64,000 bases of DNA from Mesaphorura yosii (lineage: Eukaryota > Arthropoda > Collembola > Poduromorpha > Tullbergiidae), in contig WIXG01000071.1 of NCBI GenBank assembly GCA_009869945.1, positions 1 through 64,000 on the forward strand. Direction: 5' to 3'. Of this stretch, positions 52,801 through 64,000 are shown piece by piece. Each line of letters opens with the position of its first letter. Positions within the stretch are counted from its first letter, which is position 1. The translations under genes and the position numbers were made by a program. Under the pieces are notes generated by a model. It did no database searches. It saw only the letters and a list, made by a program, of their open reading frames with translations, and had not been told where the DNA came from.

Positions 52801-55800
52801 GTATCAAAATATTTACCCAAATATAAAGGATTATGAACTACCAATACCGATGCGATAAAATGCGACAAGCGAAATGGGATTTTATTAGGGAATAATAATG
52901 CTTCGGCTGCGAAGGAGCAACGAGCGACCGGAGCTTGATGACTTTTTTTTTTGCTATTCTTCTACGCAGAGTCGAGTGTGGCACGCACTAACGATTACAT
53001 ATGTTTTGGGCTATAAAAGCATTAGAGAGAAAAACTTTTGATAAAGTTTTTCACGTACACGAACCACTGTCGAGTACACCCGCACGCATATGCCAACTTT
53101 TAGATTAGATGTGACCACACCACAAACACGAAGGAGAGAAAGCGGGCCGCATTTTGTAGTCACTGCGTGGGAGAAAGTTGGAATCAATTCATGTTTTTGA
53201 GATTAAAGTTCGAGAAACACTTTTATGGTGCGTAAAAGTAAGAGTAACCACGAGAGTGCGAACTTGACGTAGCACGTTGAGATTCAATCTTCAAAATGCA
53301 ATCAGGGGAACGTCAGAGGTGACGTGGCGTGCGTAAAATTAAAGATAAAAGCGCTGGCTACATTTCTATAAGACTGTCTCTGGCATGAGGTCTCATTTCA
53401 TGACTGCCAAAGATGGCAGGCGAGGCAATCCTGCGTCATCGGCGAATACTGGCGCAGCAAACAGGTCTTTGCTTGCTATGAGTAAAGCGTGTGACCATTT
53501 CCGTTTTGTCAAATTGAAATATGCACGACTCAGAAATGTTGATTTATGGCATTCGAATGCGGACTAATGGCCATGGTTACAATGAGGCGCAATACTAATC
53601 AGACGCTAAAATGCATCATTCAAAGTCGAAATCAATTTATAGTCATAACTCTTACAACGGTAGAATGAAAGTCGACTTTGACTAATAAAGGAGCGACTAA
53701 TTCCACGCACCGTCCGTCTTGCCTGGGCAAGAGCATCAGTACGAATACGGTTAGTGTTTGTTAATAGGAAATCCATGTTAAGCCACATGTTATTTTTATG
53801 GGAGACACTTAATAAAGCCTTTGTAGCCCATAAATCATTAGAGTAGGTTATTTCTAGTGCTTGTTTGCTCTTATACACAAGAAGCAGCAGCGGCAGCCGG
53901 TTGTTAACTGCTCAGTTATTTCATACATTCAAAATCCACTTTGGCAGCGGCGGTTACGTAAGAGCGTTAATAATGTCAACCGACGTACTATGAACTGGTA
54001 ATAAGTCATTTTGTATTAAGAGCTTTCTACTTCTGCTCATACTTCTTGGGCTCGGCCAAACTGCCTGCCGCATTTCTTAAGACTGCCTGCGCCATTATGA
54101 TTATTCCCATTCCTATTCCCGTTCCCGTTCCAGGTCTCAAAATAAAATGATGAATGATTATCAAATGGTTATTACAATTTGCGTATCTACACACGCGAAA
54201 AGGCAGAGTAATCATGGCCATTGCAAATAAATATACACACAGAAAGAATTATGGGGTGTGCGAGTGCAGTGTGTAAGAAAGATCAAGAAATCTGTTCGTG
54301 CTTGCGTTTCCGTGTACAATTGTAGTGTCGTATCGTACATGAATTCATTCCATTCAACAAATAACCCCATTGAACGAAAACGCAAATACTAAATAGCAAT
54401 GGCGAGAATAATGATACATTATTATGGCATATTGCTTATTGTTGTGCGCGCGACTTGCGTATAAACAAGAGAAAAGTGCGAGTCGGGCGAGGTCCAGCTT
54501 CAATCATAGCTTGTAAATGGCGAGTAACTGCCCATTAAAGTAAATACACCAGGCCGGGGAAAGTCAATGCAGGAACTTGTAAATACGTACTACTTGTGCC
54601 GCACATTGCAAATGTTATTCCCATGGTGCCATTACACCTCAAGAAATGCAGCAAAGCAATTTCTTGAGTTGGAACTTGTTTACACAACTAGCCGCGTTGA
54701 TATTCATAAGAAAATGCGAAGCCTACCCAAATTCAGTAGTGTTTTAAAGTACTTCGCTGTGCTATGCTGTAATGTAATTACATGTTTCATAGCCGACCGG
54801 ATGGAACAATCGTGATGATGAATGTTGTAATTGTGCTATACAAGAAATACGTAAGTGCCGCACGTGAAGGTAAGGAGACGAAGGAGCAGAGCCGTGCAGC
54901 GCAGAGCAATCAATGGCTGCTAGTTCAAGTGAATTACGCCGGCTCGAGAACCACCTACAAAGTCGTGTGCCGAGATAGGCAGACTCGGCTTTGGTTGGCA
55001 TAAAGTGGGCACAGCATTCTTGAAGGTCTTGCATAATGATTCTATTTAATTTGTGAAACTAATCGTTTCTACGCAAAAAATCACATTTATAACCCAAGAT
55101 TTAAATAGTCCGAGATATTTATTGCGATTGCGGCCGGTCTGGCAGCCACGGTTTGCTCATCGTCTCGACGCTCGTGTGAACATTACCAAAACCAAAAGGT
55201 AATAATAATAGTCGTAATGTATTTCTGCGTCTCTCAACTGAAACAACATTTTCAAACGTTGTAGTCGTAGTGTACGTGTACATTTAAATGTGATCCCATT
55301 ACTGCTGCCGCTGCCACTGTTATTATCATTAGAATATGCTTATCAAAAGCCATTAATAATCATTTCGTAATAGTTGACTAAATACACATTACATTTACCG
55401 TCGTCCGTGTGGTGGGTCTTCATCCACACTACATTTTCTTGTTCTCTGCACCGTCACTGGCAATGATGTCACGGCTCTTGGAAATGGAAACACATTAATG
55501 AGTCTATAATTTTTTCTGCATTTCTCCGTGAGGATTTGTACCTCGCCGGCGAGATACAGCAGACACGTTATTTTGCCTGCCTTCATGTAATGTATTTATT
55601 ATATAAAGTCATTTAGATAGCAATAGAATAATATGGCTTTCGCTTTAGCTTTGACGTTGGCATTAGCACTAGTGCGAGTGCCGTTCTCCGAAAGTGTTCG
55701 CAGTGCAGGCATTTTGCCCATATTTATATTATTATTGTTACTATCGTCATTTAAGCTCCGAATCTCATCTTTTTATACAGTTTAATAATCTACATAAATT

Positions 55801-58800
55801 TAATGTGCACTTCGGCAGTCGGCCGACCCGAGCTGGAGACTGCAGTTTCAGAATCGTGCATATGTCGTGTTGCTAGCTAGCACATCACAGGAAATTTATG
55901 CACACACGCACACAGCCGTCCAGCCTGGCATATCGAAACCTTAACACAACATCAATGTAGTCAACATTTAGAACATTTTCCTCATTAGCGGAGCAGCGTC
56001 GCGTCTTTTCCAATGTCGCCGTGCCGTTTGCCTTTCTAATGTAGGCCGCCTAATTTATTAAATTGATAAACACTCATTACCGCCGACACCCTCAGCACAA
56101 CAAGCTGGGCCACCACTGCCTCGCCTCACCGGAGAAGCTGCATAATATTCTGATTAGATATTTATGGACTTGACTAATGTCCTCTCATTACCGCTGCACG
56201 AATCATCATCATTATCATAACTGTAGCCCAGCTATCGTCTTTTCGTACTCGTCATTTCATTTCATTTTCGTCAGCATCTTAGCAGATCCGTGTCCGTAAA
56301 TAATAAATTAAGCACTTGTAACCAGTGTAAGTGTATTCTAAGATCCGACTGGGAACTGAGTTCTTGGTGAGCAAGACTTCGATCTTGAGTTTGCCCGAAA
56401 CTGCAAATATAAATACATCCTAGGCCAAGATCTTTACATCTCCTTTCCATTTCGCTGCTGGCTCCATTACAAAGGGCTCATTCGAACAGATTTAGAGCAG
56501 TAAATGAGAAGAAATGCTTTCATAAATTTTATCTATTTCTGTCATCTCCTGTCTACGGAAGATCACAAGAGTCGGTCGACATTTGTCGACCAATGCTGGA
56601 GCTGATTGTATACAAAACAGGTTACTTGTGTTATTATCACTTCCACCCACTCGCTCAGTTGCTTGCTTGCTCCACTTTTCAGTGCACGGCGTATGGCGTC
56701 AATGAAATGAGGAGAGAGAATGAGGTTCGCGCGGAGTGAATGGAAAAGTTGACAATGACAAAAACCTTATTTGAAATTCAAATAATTAAATAGAAGAAGA
56801 GAAGAAAAGTGAAAATTCTTTCAAGAGGAAATGGAATCTCGCAAGACAGTGAAGGAAGCGCTGCGCCGGCAATGGCAATGATGATGACGATGACGCGATG
56901 ATGAACAAGGTTATATTCACTTGTACGTAATGAAAGTACCAACTAATCATGACGACGGAGACGAAGACGGGCCGTTCTTCTGCTCTGCTCTCACTCGGGA
57001 ACTTTATTTTTTTCACTTCATTTCTCCATTGCTATTCTCATTGTGCTCGGCTCAGCGACTCATCTTTCTCCCTTTATTTCTCATAATTTCCACTTGAATA
57101 CGAAACGCAAGACAAGGCCCAAGAGAGGCGAGGACCCGGACAACAAAAGGATGCGAATGACAAGTTTAAGAAGCCAATGCTGACTTTCGCATGTCAAATG
57201 AGAAATACGTGCACCACATTAACCCTGCCTCTTTGTGCTGAATACTGAGTGAATGAATTAAATTCAATTAAGCGCGAATTTGAGAAATTGTTTGGCAGAC
57301 CACGATTGCATTTGCGAATTGCGTCGTAATCAATTTCCAGTCGAGAATTTGGCGAATGCTTTAAATTTCCTTTTTGCTCGACACAAAGCACAAAAATTCG
57401 ATTATTCGCATATTTCTTGTAAGCGCGTGTTCTAAAAATCAGTGCAGTTAGAGCAGGACCGTGGCATTGTCATTGATCGTGGGAATTTAGTCTAATCCTC
57501 AGCGCACAAAAATTGTCACTCGCATTTTTGCATTCCGCCTGACTACCTTCACCGCGTTGACTTTTTATTCGTCGTTTCATCCGTAGTGCCTCCGTTGGGA
57601 CCAATTTTCTTTTAATCAGTGTAAGTAATACCTCATGTCATGGTTCCTGATTTTCTCATGCACAACGCAACGCTTGTAGAATGCTGGATTCAATGAACTG
57701 CCGACTACACTCATGCCATGGCTAAATTCATGACTCAGCCACACCATTGCTATTGTCATTGAATTCTATGAATTGGACAATTCAAATCTTGACGCTGAAA
57801 TAGGATTAAAGTGTTGGCACAATGTCGCTCGCAAAGATGCAGAGTCGTCCACTCCATCGCACGGACACAACCGGCCACGACACAATTGCACAATGGAAGA
57901 GATAAGGATGGATTGTGACATTACAGCTGGATGGTATTTATTTTTGTCGTATTAAAAAGTAATTCATTCTTCATTTTCTCGTATTGTCAATATTGAATCA
58001 GAACCAGAGCACAGCCAGCCGTGTTCGCTTTCATTCATTTCTGGAGGCTTGTGTGCGCTTCTTGCTTTAAAAGCGTTCTTTGTGGTCAGCCCAGCGTAAT
58101 GCCATTTTCGTGTTGCCAGAACTGGATCACAAAATGATGACCACGAAGGACAGTAGACATTGTTGTAGAGCAGCCCAGAAATTCACGTCATGAATTTTCT
58201 ATTCGGAGCTCGGCAAGACAAGTTTGTCCTTTTCCACGAGCACGAGGAAGAAGCAGGACGTAAGAGAGAACTCGAGAGAAGTTGTTGGCCAGAAAAGAAA
58301 CTGTCACGCAGTCATTCATTTTCTGTACGAGCGACCACTCACCGTGGACTCGACTCTTTAAAGAAATTGTGAACGAGTTAAAGAATAGAATGAAATTCAG
58401 TTTCAAGAGCCAGAGAAATTAATGAAAGATGATGAAAAAATTATTTCAAGTCCAAGCCTTACGTCACGAATTCAGCCTAAGGATCACAACAAAGAATACG
58501 TGTGCGCTACGAAGGAACCGACGACAATAATAAGAAAGAGGATACAATACACGATGCATAAAGGCGTGTAATAAATAATACACTGAAATTACAAATTTGA
58601 ATATTGCATGAAGTCAATGCATGCTAGCTAACCAGTGAGACCTTGATAACACAGCATGTTATGTAACAGGCTCGAACTTTTCATTCTCGTTCAACACAAT
58701 TTCTCAAGATGATGCGGTGGTCAACTCTGCGCGCTCAAAACGCTCAGCCCAGTAAAAGAATGACAAGTTCAAATTTTATGATCTGACTCGCCATTATTGT

Positions 58801-61800
58801 GTCGCTTAGCTTTATTGCTACGAAATAAGCTCCAAATCTTCGATAGGTCGTCGGATTCAAAATGCTCCAATAAAATCTATTCATTGTCTTTCTTTCAAGC
58901 TCATCTCTCGTTACATGCTTGAATTTCTCTTTGAGACACCGGCGCGAGGACGAGCTGAATAAATCTTTTATATTTGAAATTCGTATCTTTATCTTGTTTC
59001 GAATTCTATTTATGTACTAATAATAATCTTCAACACACTCAGCTCTCATTCTCTGATAATTCTTCTTGCCCGTAATTCCAATCCATCTTCGTGTTCCTGT
59101 TGCGCTCATTCTCAAAAGAAAACAAAACCTTTCGGGAACCCCAACCAGATAAAAGGAAAAGCAATAATTCTTTCTCGTGAGTTCTCGCTCTTTGTGCACA
59201 CCCGTGCGGGCTCCGAGTGCAAGCAATGCATCTTGCATCTCGCAGCTAGTTAGATGATAAGATTCATTTCACTTTGAAATATAAATTCTTAAATTGTAAG
59301 ATCAACACGCACGAACTCGTATTTTAAGTCGGTTCGCCCAAAGATGCACGATCTCTGCAAGAGAACAATTATTGGAGCTAGAGCGAGTACGAAAATGTGC
59401 CCATGTTTCCTTTAACCAGAATCCGTCTACTTCCTATTGATGAATGTTCTGTACGGAAACCTGAAATTGATATAGACAAACTCGCGTCTCGCGATTCGAG
59501 TACATGCACGGTGTAAAAACAATAATTTAAAATAGAACATATTCAACGCCCAATTCTTGAATGCCACCTGCACCTGCCGATCTGGGATAGGCTGTCGGCT
59601 CGGAAAACCGGCTCCTGCCTCCGCGTCCTGCCCCGCACCCGTCGTCATAAAAATCATAAATTCAATTAGTGAACTTGTGTGCGCGCAATGTGATCTGAAT
59701 TCGTAATCAATTAACAGATTTCCTGTAAACGCCCACATCATTAATTACACGAGTCAGTTCGGAACTCACTTTGTATGTGAGGCTGTGTGCTTGCTCTGCC
59801 ATTAGCAATTGGCAACAATACAATGACAATGGCGTACGAGAGATTTGCTCTCCCAATGAACCTTGAATCTCTGATTCATGGATTAAAGTAGGTTGTGCCG
59901 GGAAAGTGTTTAAATCGAACTGTTTTCTGCGTTTGCAGACATGCAGATTATAGGACTACAATTACAATTATGTATGTACTGCATTTAAGCGACGCATCCA
60001 TCCATGCACTACGGCAAAATTATAATTACTATAATGATAATGAATTCTGCATTACACAACCATACACATTTTTTGTTGTGTTAGCTTTGGCTGCGCCTTG
60101 CCCTGTAATTATTTCTGCATTAAGAACAAAACATCGCTCGTACAGGCGCAGACTGACGTACGGCGTTCTTATGTCATCATTATAAAATTAAAAAGCCGGT
60201 ACCAGGACACGTTTACGCCGCAAACACCAGCCTAATGTTGTGTATTCAAAAATTATGTAAATAATACGGTCCTGCCTTTGGCTCTGCTTTACACCACGTT
60301 TTCTTTCCCAAAGGAGTATGGAAGAAATCAATATTTATTATGCGCGGAAAGAATTCCGAGTTAAGTGATAAATTTTTAATTTGTAATGCAAGTTTCCATT
60401 GTCTAAGCCAAACATTCGTCGTTTGCGCAGTGTGTGATGTAAATTTTAAAATTTTTAATCACCACACCTGAAAAAGCGGTCGGAACGCATTCCAAGTACT
60501 CCTCGTCTGGTCTCACATGAGACATGAATTCATTGTACTTTAAGCTGGTAATGATATCTTATCCTTGTACTTTATCCGCAGTATTATTAGGAGGCAATGA
60601 CGTACTATTAAAATTGTAGATGCAAATGCGGTGGTTGTAGCCGGTGAATCCAAGATTGCACTTTCAGCTCGCATATGTAATCAATTCTGGTTTACATGAA
60701 AAGTGTGTGGTTAGAAGAGTGCATTTATAGCGATGGCGCTTTATTGCAACAACTGCCTGGCCTGCGCTTGCATTTGAAGTTTGGTTCGTGCATTCGTTCA
60801 GGTCCGTGCTTTGGTCTTTAAATCCATTCATTTATTCACAAGTCCAAGTTTCTCGGGGTGGGTCGGTGGAAAAAAGTTCCCTACACAAGACGTGTTAGAC
60901 TTTTAATCAATAAATATCCAACCAGGTACCGAACCATTATGCCGTCCTTCCAAAATATGTCTTTCTTATGCCCGCCTAGTTTTATGATTCTCTTGTCCTT
61001 GTTCTTCACTGGTGGTCAGCACAAATTCCTTCGCGATGTCCTCGAATTGTCTTAACCTTGCGCCTCAGTGGATTCCCAGCTCATCATTCATTTTGCAACC
61101 ATCACAGCTATGGGCGATCCCAATGGCAATGGAATTTTTCCGGGGCGAATTTCGTAACACTGACGAGGCCGACTCGACCGTAATCGTAAAATATTCACTG
61201 TTTTTGTGCAGAACACCTTGTATATTGTAAGGAAGAGCGCAAAATGTGTCCTGCAATTTGACTAGTATGAAAGTGAGAACGAACACGGAGAGTTCTTCAA
61301 GAAATCCGTGGGCAAACATCAAGTCAGATATAATCTTGCCTGTGTGCGCACGTGTGCACCCGGACAAGTGTTACAATGGTAATAAAGTACCTGTTTTCTC
61401 TAAATATCTCAGCGGCAGTCTGTGCAAAAATATTGCCAAAATGACAGGTAGAAAAGTCCAAAGAGGTTTCACGTTCGAAACTAAAAACTCTTTGGAAAAA
61501 TCAGTCCTCAGGCTGGGTGGTATCGCCTTTATAAATCCTTGGTGTTCTGTATCATTCCAACGGTGGTAAAGTGAATGCAAAGCGCAAGACTAATGTTTGG
61601 AATGACTGCACGAAACTCACACATTAATAGCTAACACCTTGCTGCCTTGCAATGCACATGAATAACCAAAGAGAATAATGCTATTGAGAAGACATCGATG
61701 ATAATAATTTGTTGGCTCTGCTATAGCTAATAAATAAAATCTTGAAAAGGTCACAGATCGACAGACCTTTCCATGGCTATTGGAAGAGAATGAATTCATG

Positions 61801-62440
61801 GCTGTGGGAGAGGAGACTCTGCTAGAAAATTTTTTGTCCATCCATTAAAAGATACATGCCCGAGACACGTTGTGTTTGGTAACTTATTTGGGATGCAAGT
61901 AGACACTTTATGACAGGACGCAACTGTCTGGTGACAAAAATACAAAGTACGAACACTTCGCAACGTGACAATGCAACGCGGTGACTCTTTGACTAAAAGG
62001 TGGAAATAATGGCTGCGGAAAAAATGATTTTTCATTTAAATTGTACTCTAAAACGCTTCATGCACGCATTTTTGAGTTTTAAAGATTGTTATTGTTACTG
62101 TCGTCGCACAGTTGGGTTGGAAGGGTTGGAGTATGAACGTATGATGACGACGATGACAATAATGACAATGTCTTGCATAAGACAATTTACACCCCAAAGT
62201 ACACTTTAGACAGAAGAAGACATAACTTTTCTGGGCCTTTGAAATAAACAACCATGTGACAAGATAAAAATGGTGAAATGATTTCAAGGTCCACGGAATC
62301 TCGGTGTTACAAGTGGTAGTGGAAAAATTGGATGAAGTCGCATTGGCAAGGGGAAGGACGAGTCTCACGATTGAAACAATTAGGAAACACGGGAAAATGC
62401 GACATCACAAGTCAAGATGCTTGATGTTCATGTTCGTAAA
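49870..62440. other. Noncoding tract, no gene recognised
   Basis: About 12.5 kb of unassigned DNA with a hexamer repeat at 54103-54131 and several AAT-type runs (for example near 55203). Frames of 60-117 codons (such as 52028-52381 and 61246-61569) show no domains and overlap frames on the opposite strand. Confidence 0.55.
54103..54131. repeat. RTTCCY hexamer microsatellite, about 5 units
   Basis: Units ATTCCC, ATTCCT, ATTCCC, GTTCCC and GTTCC follow in tandem. Confidence 0.8.
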
Positions 62441-62448
62441 CGCAATGT

Positions 62449-62946
62449 ATGTATGCATCAAATCGAATGACGAATCTAATTTTCTTTCTCTATCGTCTCC
62501 TTTCTGCGTATGTGGCTGTGTTGGCGCTGGCTGGCGTGCTCAATGCGTGCTGCAATTTACTTAGACCAAGACAAAACTTGGACATATGCAATCATAATTT
62601 TCCATCATTATTTTCAAATTCTGCTGTCCTGTCGACCGAGATGACCAGACCAGTCCAATTGCCTCAATTTAAGTATTGCACAAAATATTCACACATGTCC
62701 CCTTTATGCAGAATCATACGAACGTTTCTCAACAGTACACATAAGCATTTCACAATTCAAGCAATTCGTATTTTTGAGGACACTCATTCGTTATTGCGTA
62801 ACTTAACGAAATGCTACGAGTGTCACCAAATCTTAGCGCCCAAAATTTGTACAGTTTGCTGGGTTGCTGGGCAAGCTAAAAATCGGAGATATTTCAATTA
62901 TCACTTACGTGTTATGCGGTGCAAAAGTTTATTAATTACCAATTGA
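62449..62946 (+). CDS. Hypothetical frame, 165 codons (weak candidate)
   Basis: The longest ATG-started frame in the window. Residues 9-33 are strongly hydrophobic (LIFFLYRLLSAYVAVLALAG) and could span a membrane. Near the C-terminus CYEC (122-125) and CTVC (134-137) form a C-x2-C-x8-C-x2-C pattern like a small zinc ribbon, followed by a basic segment. No family is recognised, no promoter, splice or polyadenylation signal clearly supports it, and at this composition roughly 0.2 frames of this length are expected by chance. It could be an orphan gene, a decayed element or noise. Confidence 0.17.
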   Translation: MYASNRMTNLIFFLYRLLSAYVAVLALAGVLNACCNLLRPRQNLDICNHNFPSLFSNSAVLSTEMTRPVQLPQFKYCTKYSHMSPLCRIIRTFLNSTHKHFTIQAIRIFEDTHSLLRNLTKCYECHQILAPKICTVCWVAGQAKNRRYFNYHLRVMRCKSLLITN

Positions 62947-62949
62947 CGT

Positions 62950-64000
62950 TTTTCTATTAAAATTCAACTGTAATGTATTGAAATATGGACTGTGCAAGAA
63001 TAAAGAAAATGCATGTCGGTGATTCAAACAGGCCGACACTGCTCACTGCATGTAATGTACGACAGAGTACAACTTAATTTAATATTTTCTACCCAGCATG
63101 AGAACCTGCTGCAGAACTTCTCCCCAGACAAGCCTTGGCTAGCCAATGCAGAGTTCAATGAGAGAAGGAGAACGAAGTTTTTCTTTGTTTTAGTAGATTA
63201 CTTTTTCTAGGCTCAAAAACAGAAACTTTCCCCAAGCCCTGCCGCTGCTACTTGTACCGCATTCCGTTGCAGTTTTTTCATTTAAAGTTTGTGTAAGTTA
63301 TTTCAAGAAAATCCAGCCAAAAACTTTAAGACAGAAGATTATTCATTTTCGTAATAATAATAATCTTGGAGAAAGTTGAATCATGTCAACTCAAGCAAAC
63401 CGGGCCGCGATGGAAGGCAGTAGATTGAGGTTGGACGCTTCACAGTTGCAGCTTGGGCAGGAAGCAAAACATTGACAGGCAGCGGTGGCAGGACACCCAC
63501 CATAACTACGACTTCGACACGCCATGCCAAATTTTTACTATTGAGTCAGTAGTAAAGTGAAATATGCCTTAAATTTCAGCCTATTCGTAAAAATCCCAGA
63601 AACAAAGAACGGAAATTCCCAACTTTTTTCACCAAGAATCTACACGGGAATGAACCAATTTGATCTGAAGTTTTTTGCTTTCCTTTGCCAGGCGTTCTCG
63701 TGCCATAATTTTGTAGTTGCAAAGTTGATTTCTCGGGTGTGTGGATTCCTGGCATTCTCTCCGCAGACATGTTCATAAATTGGGGCTCAACAGCAAGCCC
63801 AAAATTAGTTTTGTAATGTGGACTCATTCAAGTCGAAGACGGAGTGACTGGCGGTCGAGATAAGATCACAAAAGCGGTAAGGCGAGGCAGAGCAGGCAAA
63901 AAGTTTTAGCAGGCAGTAAAAAATTATTTAATTACGGGTACGAGAAACCGAATAATCTGTGCGGCGGGTGTCTGCAAGATTTATTGTACTCACGAATGCT
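62950..64000. other. Noncoding, nothing recognised
   Basis: Contains a TAA run near 63352-63363. Short frames on both strands overlap at 63557-63827. Confidence 0.55.

Noticed and set aside
1-64000. tRNA, rRNA and CRISPR signals
   Set aside because: I looked for the tRNA B-box GGTTCGANTCC and for regularly spaced direct repeats and found none convincing.

Overview
This window looks like gene-poor nuclear DNA of an invertebrate animal, most likely an arthropod. The assignment is inferred from texture and transposon type, not from any gene I could name. The lines I counted by hand are about 60% A+T. No reading frame exceeds about 165 codons. A rough estimate at this composition predicts around ten frames of 100 or more codons by chance in 64 kb, and the observed set is only slightly richer. 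No prokaryotic gene, rRNA, convincing tRNA or CRISPR array is visible. The simplest reading is an intergenic desert or a very large intron.

Three mobile-element pieces are well supported. (1) Bases 1-131 look like the end of a DNA transposon cut by the window edge (terminal CAGGGTGTG, hAT-like) with a run of GATAATTATC palindromes. (2) Bases 1935-3326 hold a complete but dead Tc1/mariner element of the Tc3-like DD34E kind: TA target duplication, about 25-bp inverted ends, a second subterminal copy of the end motif about 177 bp inside the right end, and a decayed minus-strand transposase. (3) Bases 15283-15577 are a 295-bp non-autonomous element (MITE) with 38-bp inverted ends matching at 35 positions and nine GTTAC/GTAAC motifs.

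Host coding sequence is uncertain. A tract at about 36.4-42.8 kb has few of the simple repeats and GC-rich tracts seen elsewhere and reads more like transcribed sequence. It carries minus-strand candidates: a 201-nt phase 1-1 exon with a GTAAGT donor (37835-38035) that joins in phase to a possible last exon (36720-36922), and a separate possible last exon (42665-42768). Weaker candidates lie at 4.6-5.2, 12.7-13.8, 49.3-49.9 and 62.4-62.9 kb. All are tentative and need RNA or comparative data.

The remainder is unannotated noncoding DNA with scattered microsatellites and many homeodomain-type A+T motifs such as GCCATAAAT and TTAATTAATTAA. That would fit regulatory DNA around a developmental gene, but the sequence alone does not prove it.
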